Below, in pieces: positions 41,269-48,951 of a DNA stretch of 64,000 nt; the stretch's first letter is position 1, and every line of letters starts with the position of its first letter. The notes beneath the pieces were generated by a model. It saw nothing but the letters and a program-made list of their open reading frames with translations, did not search any database and had not been told where the DNA came from. The position numbers and the translations under genes are program-made. The DNA lies in NCBI GenBank assembly GCA_000720845.1, contig JODU01000006.1:62001-126000 (forward strand), written 5' to 3'. This stretch comes from Kitasatospora aureofaciens. Its GTDB lineage: Bacteria > Actinomycetota > Actinomycetes > Streptomycetales > Streptomycetaceae.

Positions 41269-42250
41269 GCCAACTCCTTACTCTCTGCCGCCGCCTGCCC
41301 CGGATACGGCGCAGGCCCACCACTCCCATAACGAGCGGGAGTTCCGCAGGGGTCGGGAGTTCCATCATCGCGTTCGGATCGTTCGGATCGTAGGGGGCAA
41401 CCCTATGCGACGGCTCGACGGCGGCGGTCGAACCGGAGGCCGCGTCGGTCACGGACGCGTACGTTTTCGGTTCGTCCAGGGTGGTCCAGTGACCGAACGG
41501 CCACGCGATCACCATGGCCCGTCCCACCACCTCGTCCTGGGACACCGTGCCGAAATCGGTCTCCTGGTGGGCGCGCGAGTCGGCGGAGTTGGACCGGTGG
41601 TCGCCCATCACCCACAGCCGCCCCTCGGGGACGGTGACGTCGAACGGCGTCCGGGACGGGGTGTCGCCGGGGTACAGGTAGTCCTCGTTCAGGGGAACGC
41701 CGTTGACGGTGACGCGGCCCTGCTTGTCGCAGCACTTGACGTGGTCGCCGCCCACGCCGACGACCCGCTTGATGAGGTCCTTCTCGTCGTCGGACGGCAG
41801 CAGTCCGATGAAGGCGAGCCCTTCCTTGACCTGCTTGACGACCACGGGGTCGTCCTTCTTGGTGGTCTGCTCGCCCTGGAGCCAGCCGCCCGGGTCGCGG
41901 AAGACGACGACGTCGCCGCGCTGCGGCTCGGAGCCGAACCAGGGGGTGAGCTTGTCCACCAGGACCCGGTCGCCGATCCGGATGGTCTGCTCCATGGAGC
42001 CCGAGGGGATGACGAAGGCCTGGACGAGGAAGGTCTTGAGCACCAGCGCTATGAGGACCGCGACGCCGACGAGGAGCGGGATCTCCTTGACGGCGCCGCG
42101 CCTGCGCCGCCGTTTGACCTTGCGCTGGAGTTTGCGGCGTTCGGCGCGGGAGCGGCCGCCGGAGGGCGCGGCGGTGCGCCTCGAGCCGGTGGGCAGCAGG
42201 TTCTCCGCGGGGCTGCTGGGCGCTCCCCGCGGCTTGCCCCGGCTACCCAT
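40901..42250 (-). CDS. sipX: Type I signal peptidase SipX, frame running into sipY
   Basis: The catalytic part is normal: membrane helix IPLLVGVAVLIALVLKTFLV, Ser in VIPSGSMEQTIRIGDRV, Lys in KDLIKRVVGVGGDHV, and VMGDHRSNSADSRAH. The open frame is 449 codons, whereas SipX of S. lividans is ~320. After GLRRIRGRRRQRV (about residue 326) the frame fails to meet a TAA at 41278-41280 that lies just before the sipY ribosome-binding site in another frame, and continues ~125 codons as Arg/Gly-rich text overlapping sipY. This looks like a one-base frameshift near the 3' end, real or a sequencing error. ATG 42250 overlaps the sipW stop. Confidence 0.8.
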   Translation of the reverse strand: MGSRGKPRGAPSSPAENLLPTGSRRTAAPSGGRSRAERRKLQRKVKRRRRRGAVKEIPLLVGVAVLIALVLKTFLVQAFVIPSGSMEQTIRIGDRVLVDKLTPWFGSEPQRGDVVVFRDPGGWLQGEQTTKKDDPVVVKQVKEGLAFIGLLPSDDEKDLIKRVVGVGGDHVKCCDKQGRVTVNGVPLNEDYLYPGDTPSRTPFDVTVPEGRLWVMGDHRSNSADSRAHQETDFGTVSQDEVVGRAMVIAWPFGHWTTLDEPKTYASVTDAASGSTAAVEPSHRVAPYDPNDPNAMMELPTPAELPLVMGVVGLRRIRGRRRQRVRSWRGGCGGWRTVRSRRRGEPRTPRGEVRSGPGRRPGLRVRLRDRGRQGDERTARPGRTQRRDGGRGSRRDTALYTPGGQEAALLLEGTADPDRHRAGARPADQDIPGAGVLHPLVLDGEHPSDR

Positions 42251-43007
42251 CGGCGTCCCCGGCAGGCGCCGCCCCGGCCCCCGCGTGCGCCGCCTCGTCG
42301 TCGGCCTCCGCGTCCGGCACGCGCGCGTAGGCGTCGGGGCGGTCGAGGTGGGTGGCGTGGCCGAAGGGCCAGACGATCCAGTCGGCGCGACCGATCACGT
42401 CGTCCAGCGGGACCATGCCGCCCCCCGGGGAGCCCAGGTGGTCGCGGGAGTCGCTGGAGTCGGCCCGGTGGTCGCCGAGGACGAAGAGGGTGCCGTCGGG
42501 GACGACGACGTCGAAGGGGACGGTGGACGGGCGGTCGCCGGGGTAGAGGAACGCCGACTCGTCGACCGGCTGGCCGTTCACCCGGACCCTCCCCTCCTCG
42601 TCGCAGCACACCACGTGGTCCCCGCCCACACCGACAACGCGTTTGATGTAGTCGCCGTGCCCGAAGCTCCCGGCGCCGTCGAAGACGACGATGTCGCCCC
42701 GCCGCGGCCGACCGTCGAAACGGTACGCCAACTTATTTACGAGAACCCGGTCACCGATCCTCAATCCGCGCTCCATCGATCCACTCGGGATCTGGAAGGG
42801 CTGCAGCACGAAAGTGCTGACCAGCAGCAGGAGCAGCAGGAAGGCCAGCAGGGCCACGGTGATCCGGCCGCCCGGCACCCAGTCCGTGATCCGCCCCGCC
42901 AACGCGGAACGCGACCGTTCCTCCGGGCCTTCCGGGTCCGAGGGCTGCTCGGATTCGGAAGGGCGGGAGGAGCGGTCGCGCTCCGTGTGCTGTGTTTCGG
43001 TGTCCAT
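42243..43007 (-). CDS. sipW: Type I signal peptidase SipW
   Basis: A 254-residue signal peptidase with a hydrophilic acidic N-terminus, one membrane helix (ITVALLAFLLLLLLVSTFVLQ), Ser in IPSGSMERGLRIGDRV, Lys in YIKRVVGVGGDHV and FVLGDHRADSSDSRDHLG. There is no C-terminal anchor; the tail is Ala/Gly/Asp-rich. ATG 43007 lies 45 bp after rplS; the stop overlaps the sipX ATG by 8 bp. First gene of the sipWXY operon. Confidence 0.92.
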   Translation of the reverse strand: MDTETQHTERDRSSRPSESEQPSDPEGPEERSRSALAGRITDWVPGGRITVALLAFLLLLLLVSTFVLQPFQIPSGSMERGLRIGDRVLVNKLAYRFDGRPRRGDIVVFDGAGSFGHGDYIKRVVGVGGDHVVCCDEEGRVRVNGQPVDESAFLYPGDRPSTVPFDVVVPDGTLFVLGDHRADSSDSRDHLGSPGGGMVPLDDVIGRADWIVWPFGHATHLDRPDAYARVPDAEADDEAAHAGAGAAPAGDADG

Positions 43008-43052
43008 CGGGGCCAGATGCTATCCGGCCCCGGCACGGACCTCGGAGGGCGC

Positions 43053-43403
43053 TCAGCTCTCGCGCTTCTCCTTGATCTTCGCGGCCTTGCCGCGCAGCTC
43101 ACGCAGGTAGTACAGCTTGGCGCGGCGGACGTCACCGCGGGTGACGAGCTCGATCTTCTCCACGATCGGGGTGTGCACCGGGAAGGTGCGCTCGACGCCG
43201 ACGGAGAAGGAGACCTTGCGGACCGTGAAGGTCTCGCGCACGCCGGCGCCCTGACGGCGGATGACGACGCCCTTGAACTGCTGCACACGGGAGCGGTTGC
43301 CCTCGATGACGCGCACGTGGACGTTGACGGTGTCGCCGGGGCGGAAGGCCGGGACGTCGCTGCGCAGCGACGCGGCGTCGACGGAGTCGAGCAGGTGAGA
43401 CAT
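43053..43403 (-). CDS. rplS: 50S ribosomal protein L19
   Basis: A 116-residue L19 (SHLLDSVDAASLRSDVPAFRPGDTVNVHVRVIEG..., ending KAAKIKEKRES) with the conserved RQGAGVRETFTVRKVSFSVGVERTFPVHTP (in parts). ATG 43403 is chosen to match the family start; 43430 would add nine residues. It follows trmD after ~137 bp and precedes sipW. Confidence 0.97.
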   Translation of the reverse strand: MSHLLDSVDAASLRSDVPAFRPGDTVNVHVRVIEGNRSRVQQFKGVVIRRQGAGVRETFTVRKVSFSVGVERTFPVHTPIVEKIELVTRGDVRRAKLYYLRELRGKAAKIKEKRES

Positions 43404-43539
43404 TTCGTCTGCTTTCTTCGCTGATGCCACAGGTCATCAACGGAAACTAGGTGTTTCGGAATCAGGGTCGTGCGGGTCGGGACGGGCGTCGTCTCCCCCT
43501 GTGGCAGGGGCGCGCTCCGGACGGACGCACAACAGCCCC

Positions 43540-44373
43540 CTATTCTTCCATGCCCGGGGTCCTGCGCCAAAATCGGCCGTACGGTTCCCCGTCCGGGTCG
43601 GGCTGCCAGCCCAGGATGGAGAGCATCTCGCGGTCCTTCTTGTCGAAGGCGGCGGGATCGCACCGTTCGATCAGGTCGGGCCGGTTGGCCGTGGTGCGGC
43701 GCAGGGCCTCGTCGCGGCGCCAGCGGGCGATCTTCCCGTGGTGACCGCTGAGCAGCACCTCCGGGATGCCGCGCCCGCGCCACAGGGGCGGCTTGGTGTG
43801 GACGGGGCCCTCCAGCAGGCCGGCCATGGCGCCGGGGGCGAAGGAGTCGTCCCGGTGGGACTCGGCGTTGCCGAGCACGCCGGGCAGCAGCCGGGCCACG
43901 GCCTCGGTGACGACGAGTACGGCCGCCTCGCCGCCGGCCAGGACGTAGTCGCCGATGGACACCTCGTACACGGGCATCCGGGTCGCGTACTCGTCGACGA
44001 CACGGCGGTCGATGCCCTCGTAGCGGGCCGGCGTGAAGATCAGCCACGGCCGCTCGGAGAGGTGGACGGCCAGCTCCTGGGTGAAGGGCCGGCCGCTGGG
44101 GGTCGGCACGATGAGGGCGGGCTCGCGGGAGCCGCTCTCGTAGCCGTCGGCCAGGACGGAGTCCAGCGCGTCACCCCACGGCTCGGTCTTCATGACCATG
44201 CCCGGGCCGCCGCCGTAGGGGGTGTCGTCGACCGTGTTGTGGCGGTCGTACGTCCAGTCGCGCAGGTCGTGCACGTGGACGCCGAGCTGTCCGCGCGCGC
44301 GGGCCTTGCCGACGAGGGAGACGTTCAGCGGTTCCAGGTACTCGGGGAAGATCGTGACGACGTCGAGCCGCAT
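43540..44373 (-). CDS. trmD: tRNA (guanine-37-N1)-methyltransferase
   Basis: A 277-residue SPOUT methyltransferase that methylates G37 of tRNAs to prevent frameshifting. Motifs: MRLDVVTIFPEYLEPLNVSLVGKARARG, the deep-knot TPSGRPFTQELA, ICPARYEGIDRRV (here IFTPARYEGIDRRV), VSIGDYVLAGGE, and ALRRTTANRPDLIE in the C-terminal domain. ATG 44373 overlaps the rimM stop (TAATG). Cytoplasmic. Confidence 0.96.
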   Translation of the reverse strand: MRLDVVTIFPEYLEPLNVSLVGKARARGQLGVHVHDLRDWTYDRHNTVDDTPYGGGPGMVMKTEPWGDALDSVLADGYESGSREPALIVPTPSGRPFTQELAVHLSERPWLIFTPARYEGIDRRVVDEYATRMPVYEVSIGDYVLAGGEAAVLVVTEAVARLLPGVLGNAESHRDDSFAPGAMAGLLEGPVHTKPPLWRGRGIPEVLLSGHHGKIARWRRDEALRRTTANRPDLIERCDPAAFDKKDREMLSILGWQPDPDGEPYGRFWRRTPGMEE

Positions 44374-44945
44374 TACGCCTCGTCCCCGGCGTCGGCGTCG
44401 GCGTCCTCGGCGTCCCGCGCGGAGGCGATCTCGGCCCGGTCGTCGATCAGTCCGGGCGGCGGGTCGATGACCGCGCGCTGCTCGTCCAGGTCGATCCCGG
44501 TGACGATCTCGGAGACGAACGGCACGTAGACCTCGCTGCCGTCGGGGCGCTGCACCACGAAGAGGTCCTGCGTGGGCAGGTGGGAGATCTCGGTGATGCG
44601 GCCGACCTCGGTACCGTCCTCGGTCACCACGTCGAGGTCGATCAGCTGGTGGTCGTAGTACTCGTCCTCGTCCTCGGGCCGCTCGTCCGGGTCCACGTCG
44701 GCGATCAGGAGGGTGTTGCGCAGCGCCTCGGCGCCGGTGCGGTCGTGGACGCCGACGAAGCGGAGCAGGAGGCGGCCGCTGTGCACCCGGCCGGTCTCGA
44801 TGGTGAGCGGCCCGGTGGCGGCGGGATCGGTGGCCAGTACGGCACCGGGTCCGAGCCTCAGCTCCGGCTCGTCGGTGCGGACCTCGACGGTCACCTCGCC
44901 CTTGATTCCGTGGGCGCGGCCGATGCGCGCGACTACCAACTGCAC
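44373..44945 (-). CDS. rimM: Ribosome maturation factor RimM
   Basis: A 190-residue 16S rRNA processing factor that binds S19 during 30S head assembly. The N-terminal beta-barrel starts VARIGRAHGIKGEVTVEVRTDEPE, and the PRC-barrel domain holds YYDHQLIDLDVVTEDGTEVGRI and DLFVVQRPDGSEVYVPFV. GTG 44945 with AGGAG ~9 bp upstream. It sits between khpA and trmD in the usual rpsP-khpA-rimM-trmD operon. The C-terminal ~20 residues are an acidic Ala/Asp tail. Confidence 0.95.
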   Translation of the reverse strand: MQLVVARIGRAHGIKGEVTVEVRTDEPELRLGPGAVLATDPAATGPLTIETGRVHSGRLLLRFVGVHDRTGAEALRNTLLIADVDPDERPEDEDEYYDHQLIDLDVVTEDGTEVGRITEISHLPTQDLFVVQRPDGSEVYVPFVSEIVTGIDLDEQRAVIDPPPGLIDDRAEIASARDAEDADADAGDEA

Positions 44946-45054
44946 TGTGCTTGATCTCCTGTCGGTACTGCGACGAGCCGGTCGGGCTCATACGACTGCG
45001 GGCCGGGGACGGCCCAGTGGCCTTCCCCGGCCCGAGCCGGTGCTGCGATTGGCG

Positions 45055-45294
45055 TCAGCGGACGTGGTCCACGTCGACGAGGTCGACACGGACACCGCGC
45101 CCGCCGATGGCGCCCACGACGGTACGCAGGGCGCGTGCGGTGCGGCCGTTGCGGCCGATCACCTTTCCGAGGTCGTCGGGGTGGACCCGGACCTCGAGCA
45201 CCCGCCCGCGGCGCAGGTTGCGCGAGGCGACCTGCACATCGTCGGGATTGTCCACGATGCCCTTCACGAGGTGCTCGAGAGCCTCCTCGAGCAT
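45055..45294 (-). CDS. khpA: KH-domain RNA-binding protein
   Basis: A 79-residue single KH domain: EEALEHLVKGIVDNPDDVQVA, then the GxxG loop in DDLGKVIGRNGRTARALRTVV. This is YlqC/KhpA, which in other Gram-positives works with KhpB (Jag) in RNA binding and cell-elongation control. ATG 45294 lies 2 bp after the rpsP stop, so the two are translationally coupled. Confidence 0.95.
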   Translation of the reverse strand: MLEEALEHLVKGIVDNPDDVQVASRNLRRGRVLEVRVHPDDLGKVIGRNGRTARALRTVVGAIGGRGVRVDLVDVDHVR

Positions 45295-45296
45295 GC

Positions 45297-45716
45297 TCAG
45301 GCCTCGGACGCGGAGGACTCGGCGGCGGCCTCGTCCTTCTTGTCGGCCTTCTTCTTCTGGGTGATCGCCTCACCCTTGCCCTCGTCCTCGCCACCGATCG
45401 CCTCGAAGGACGGGCGGGCCGCCTTCTCGGCCGGCTGCAGCAGCGGAGCCGGGGCGGGCTCGCCCTTGAACTTCTGCCAGTCGCCGGTCTTCTTCAGGAT
45501 GGCGAGCACGGGCTCGGTCGGCTGGGCGCCGACACCGAGCCAGTACGCGACACGCTCGGCGTCGACCTCCATCACCGACGGGTTGTACGTCGGGTGGTAC
45601 TTGCCGATCTCCTCGATGGCCCGGCCGTCACGGCGGGTACGGGAGTCGGCGACGACGATGCGGTAGTGAGGCGAACGGATCTTGCCCAGACGCTTCAGCT
45701 TGATCTTGACTGCCAC
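45297..45716 (-). CDS. rpsP: 30S ribosomal protein S16
   Basis: A 139-residue S16. The S16 fold occupies the first ~80 residues (VKIKLKRLGKIRSPHYRIVVADSRTRRDGRAIEEIG, in parts, then YNPSVMEVDAERVAYWLGVGAQPT). The last ~50 residues are a Lys/Glu/Ala-rich extension, normal in actinobacteria. GTG 45716 follows GGAGAAC. First gene of the rpsP-khpA-rimM-trmD operon; the promoter should lie in 45717-45900. Confidence 0.96.
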   Translation of the reverse strand: MAVKIKLKRLGKIRSPHYRIVVADSRTRRDGRAIEEIGKYHPTYNPSVMEVDAERVAYWLGVGAQPTEPVLAILKKTGDWQKFKGEPAPAPLLQPAEKAARPSFEAIGGEDEGKGEAITQKKKADKKDEAAAESSASEA

Positions 45717-45969
45717 GGGAGTGGGTTCTCCTGGTTTTGACGTGGTTGGGCACGGCGAGAGAGCCGCGTGGGGTTGCGGTACCCGAGTGCCCGATGGACG
45801 CGTCAGCCGGAGGAGAGAGGGGTCCTGTGCGACTGTCGAGTACAGCTAACCATTGTGCCACACGCGGGCAGGCCCGTCGGACCGAGGGCACCGGGCCCGC
45901 CCGCGGGGCGGACCGCTCGGCTCCCGACGGAACCCGGCCCCGGACCGGCTGCCACGAGCAGCCGGTCCG

Positions 45970-46566
45970 TCAGCTCACTCCCGCGCCGACCACCTCCGGG
46001 ATCCGGAACGGCTTGCCGCAGCCGCCGCACATGATCGGGGCCTGGGCCAGCACCGACGGGACGACGCGGACGTTGCGCCCGCAGTCGCAGACCGCCTTGA
46101 CGCGCACCCCTCCCCCGGAGGAGCCGTGGCGGGCGGCCGGACCGCGGAAACTGCGGGCCGTGTCGGTCGCGGTGGCGACGGTGTGGGCCTTCAGCGCGCG
46201 CTGCAGGCGTTCGATCGTCGGGCGGTAGCGGCGCTTCGCCTCGGGGGTGAGCGTGACCAGCGAGAAGCCGCTGCTGGGATGCGGCTCCTCGGGATGGTCC
46301 AGGCCCAGCTCCTCGGCGATCGCGAGGAACCGACGGTTGTGATAGCGCCCCGCGCGGGAGGTGTCGCGTACTCCGCGCGCGGCGGCGATGCCGTGGACTG
46401 CCTCGTGAAGCAGTCGCTCGAAGGAGAGTTCGTGCCCGCAGGCGGACGACGACTCTCCGATCAGGGACTCGGGCGCGGCAAGATCGGGCAGCTCGGTGTG
46501 GTGCCGCTGAATGTCGGCCCACGCCTGCGCCAGCTCTGCGGCGAGAACAGGTGGTGTCGTGCTCAC
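45970..46566 (-). CDS. Zincin-like (SprT-type) protein with C-terminal zinc ribbon
   Basis: A 198-residue protein carrying an HExxH motif (LLHEAVHGIAAARG, residues ~53-66) followed by RAGRYHNRRFLAIAEELGL, in the position where SprT-like metalloproteases have their third ligand region. The C-terminus has four cysteines as CDCG ... CGGC, a zinc-ribbon pattern (CDCGRNVRVVPSVLAQAPIMCGGCGKPFRIPEV, in parts). Whether it is an active protease is unknown; SprT relatives in eukaryotes cleave DNA-protein cross-links. GTG 46566. It stands alone upstream of a ~250-bp rpsP promoter region. Confidence 0.65.
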   Translation of the reverse strand: MSTTPPVLAAELAQAWADIQRHHTELPDLAAPESLIGESSSACGHELSFERLLHEAVHGIAAARGVRDTSRAGRYHNRRFLAIAEELGLDHPEEPHPSSGFSLVTLTPEAKRRYRPTIERLQRALKAHTVATATDTARSFRGPAARHGSSGGGVRVKAVCDCGRNVRVVPSVLAQAPIMCGGCGKPFRIPEVVGAGVS

Positions 46567-47236
46567 GTAATGACAACGAGCCGGAGGGCCACTGTGTTCC
46601 TATTCCGGGGCATCCCAAATAATTTGCACGTACCAGTCAGTTGCCGCTGATGCGTCGTGACGAGGGCGGGTGCGCTGATCTGCGGAGAAGCCTCACAGCT
46701 CATACCAAGCTGGTGCGTAGTCCGACGTACGCGCCGGCGCGTAGCCGCCGTCCACACGCCGGAGCGCGGGACCCGCGCAAGGCGCAAGGCGCCTTTCGGT
46801 CGCTGTCGCGCCGGAGGGACGGCGTCCCGGTGGGCGCGTCCACGGGCGCGACGTTACCGGGTGCCCCGCCGGCGTGCGGCACCGCCCCGCCTCCCGACGT
46901 GTCCGGGCGCCGCTCGCCGGCCGCCGGCCCGGCCGACCTTGGCCGGAACCGTGCCGTCGGCGCGGTGGCCACCCACGGTCATCGCCCGGCGACACGATCC
47001 GGCCATCCGGGCCGGGCCGCGGGACGGGGCCGTCCCGGGTACCACGGGGCCAGGCGCATGTTGCCGGGAAGTGAAATCTCGCCACGGTGCCGGGGATCGG
47101 GCAAACCGGGCCCCGCTACCACTGGACGCCACGGCGAGCCCGGAGTTACCTGGCATACGGGGGGAGTGCGAGCGCACTGCACGGGGGCCATGGAATCGGG
47201 CACGGCGGCAACACTCGGCGATTGGGGCACTTTCCT
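46567..47236. other. 670-bp region with no recognised gene
   Basis: No open frame here on either strand resembles a known protein or shows convincing codon usage. The first ~120 bp are AT-rich (CATCCCAAATAATTTGC around 46609-46625) and probably hold the promoter of the zincin-like gene. A palindrome AGTGCG-AG-CGCACT occurs at 47165-47178, 60 bp before the methyltransferase start, and could be an operator. Confidence 0.5.
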
Positions 47237-48124
47237 ATGACACCTACGCTCGTGCGGCAGCACTCATCTCACGCGGGGGCGACGCCTCACGTGGACCTGC
47301 GGGCACGCGCGCGTGACTGGTCCGAGATACAGGAGCGGATGCTCGTGCCGCTCTACGAGGCCGTCTACGAGCGGCTCGACGTGGGCGGCGGCACCCGGAT
47401 GCTGGGCCTGGGCTGCGGTTCCGGTCTCGCGCTGCTGATGGCCGCCTCGCGCGGCGCCGCGGTGACCGGGGTCGACTCCCGCTCTCCGGAGCTCCTGGCC
47501 CTGGCCCGCCGTCGCCTGCTGGGCGCAACGCCCGGGGAACCCGGGACGGGCGACGCGGAGAGCACGCGCGCGCGTGCCGACGCGCCACGGTTCGTCGAGG
47601 GCTCGCCCGGGGACGCGGCGGACCCCACGGTGCCGGCCTTCACCCTGGTGACCGCCTTCGAACCCACCGGATGCCGCGCGGGCGACTCCGAGGAGCTCGG
47701 CGAGCTGCTCGCCCCGGCGACGCCGCTCGCCGCACGCGGGGCGGCCGTGGTGCTGGCCGGCTGGGGTCCGCCCGAGCGGTGCGCCACGACCTCGGTGCTG
47801 CGGGTGGCCGCCAAGCTCACCGACCCGATGCGCGGTCCGGGCGGGTGGCGCCCCGCCCTGCGCGACGACCTGGAGGAGGTCGCCCAGCGGGCCGGGCTGA
47901 GGCCGGACGGCTCGGGACGGGTGGCGTGCCCGTTCGGCTACGCCGATACGGGCAGCGCGGTGCGCGGGCTGCTGTCGACCGGGCTGTTCGACGCGGCGGT
48001 CGCGGCGACCGACCGGGAACAGGTCGACAAGGAGCTGACGGAGGCCCTGCACCCGCACCAGCGGCCGGACGGGACCGTGTGGATGCCGAACGTGTTCCGC
48101 TACCTGATCGCACGAGTTCCCTGA
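47237..48124 (+). CDS. SAM-dependent methyltransferase
   Basis: A 295-residue class I methyltransferase. The SAM-binding motif I is RMLGLGCGSGLALLMAASRG, followed by the acidic motif TGVDSRSPELLALAR. The C-terminal VPFGYADTGSAVRGLLSTG-like region (CPFGYADTGSAVRG) recalls methyltransferases that act on small molecules rather than nucleic acid. Start ATG 47237; the frame is open upstream but without similarity. Substrate unknown. Confidence 0.78.
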   Translation: MTPTLVRQHSSHAGATPHVDLRARARDWSEIQERMLVPLYEAVYERLDVGGGTRMLGLGCGSGLALLMAASRGAAVTGVDSRSPELLALARRRLLGATPGEPGTGDAESTRARADAPRFVEGSPGDAADPTVPAFTLVTAFEPTGCRAGDSEELGELLAPATPLAARGAAVVLAGWGPPERCATTSVLRVAAKLTDPMRGPGGWRPALRDDLEEVAQRAGLRPDGSGRVACPFGYADTGSAVRGLLSTGLFDAAVAATDREQVDKELTEALHPHQRPDGTVWMPNVFRYLIARVP

Positions 48125-48262
48125 CGACGACTGACGACCGTTTCCGACCGACGACCGCTTGCGACGGTTCTCGATCGAGTACATGCGACACCTGACGCGT
48201 TTCTTCCGGTGCAGGTGCGAAGAGTGTGCAGAACCCGGTACGCGGCTCCGGCGGTTTCCCCT

Positions 48263-48293
48263 GGTGGATCATGCACCTCTACCCTGATCCACC
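48263..48293. repeat. Perfect inverted repeat upstream of the lipoprotein gene
   Basis: GGTGGATCA (48263-48271) and TGATCCACC (48285-48293) are perfect complements around a 13-base spacer containing TACCCT. It is 40 bp upstream of the lipoprotein GTG and 138 bp after the methyltransferase stop. It may be an operator for the lipoprotein promoter or a terminator of the methyltransferase gene. Confidence 0.55.
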
Positions 48294-48332
48294 GTTCGGG
48301 GGAACAGACACATCTGCATACAGGAGCCCGTA

Positions 48333-48938
48333 GTGCCGCACCGCAAGACCGCTCTGCGCCTCGCCGCGCCCGTCGCCGCCCTCGCCCTGGCCCTCACCGC
48401 GTGCGGGGGCGGGGACGACGACACCGGCGCCGACGCGAAGGGCGGGGCGACCGCCGAGACCGCGCCGTCGCCCTCCCAGCCCGCCTCGGGCGGCGACATG
48501 GCGCAGGGCGAGAGCGCGACGGGGAAGGTCGCGGAGGACCCCGGGGAGGTCACGTACGACGTCCTGGCGCGGAAGGTCGAGGTGGGCACCGAGGCGGAGG
48601 CCGCGAAGGCGGTGGCGGACGCCGCGGACGCCAAGGGGAAGGTGCTGGCCACCGCGCACATCGAGTACACACACAAGGGCGGCCCCGCCCTCACCGAGGG
48701 CTCCGACGTGCACGACGGAACCACCGTCTTCGCCGACGGCCGGCGCGGCGGCGTCCTCATCGGCGCCGCCGAAGACGCGCCGGGCTGTGAGGACCCGTAC
48801 GACGTCGAGAGCTGGAAGCAGGGCGAGAGCCACGTCTTCTGCGAGACCTACGTGATCCCGGCGGACGCCACCAGCGTCGAGGTGCACTGGTCGGAGGAGG
48901 ACGGCGAGCCCTACGTCTGGAAGTTCCCGCAGAAGTAG
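48333..48938 (+). CDS. Putative lipoprotein
   Basis: A 201-residue exported protein with a lipobox (ALALALTACGGG) at residues ~17-27, then an acidic Gly/Asp/Ala/Ser linker and a C-terminal domain with two cysteines (APGCEDPYDVESW and SHVFCETYVIP) likely joined as a disulphide. The last part ETYVIPADATSVEVHWSEEDGEPYVWKF is beta-rich. No family is recognised. GTG 48333 has CAGGAG 7 bp upstream. It converges with ftsH, leaving only 13 bp between the stops. Confidence 0.8.
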   Translation: MPHRKTALRLAAPVAALALALTACGGGDDDTGADAKGGATAETAPSPSQPASGGDMAQGESATGKVAEDPGEVTYDVLARKVEVGTEAEAAKAVADAADAKGKVLATAHIEYTHKGGPALTEGSDVHDGTTVFADGRRGGVLIGAAEDAPGCEDPYDVESWKQGESHVFCETYVIPADATSVEVHWSEEDGEPYVWKFPQK

Positions 48939-48951
48939 CACCGGACGGCGC

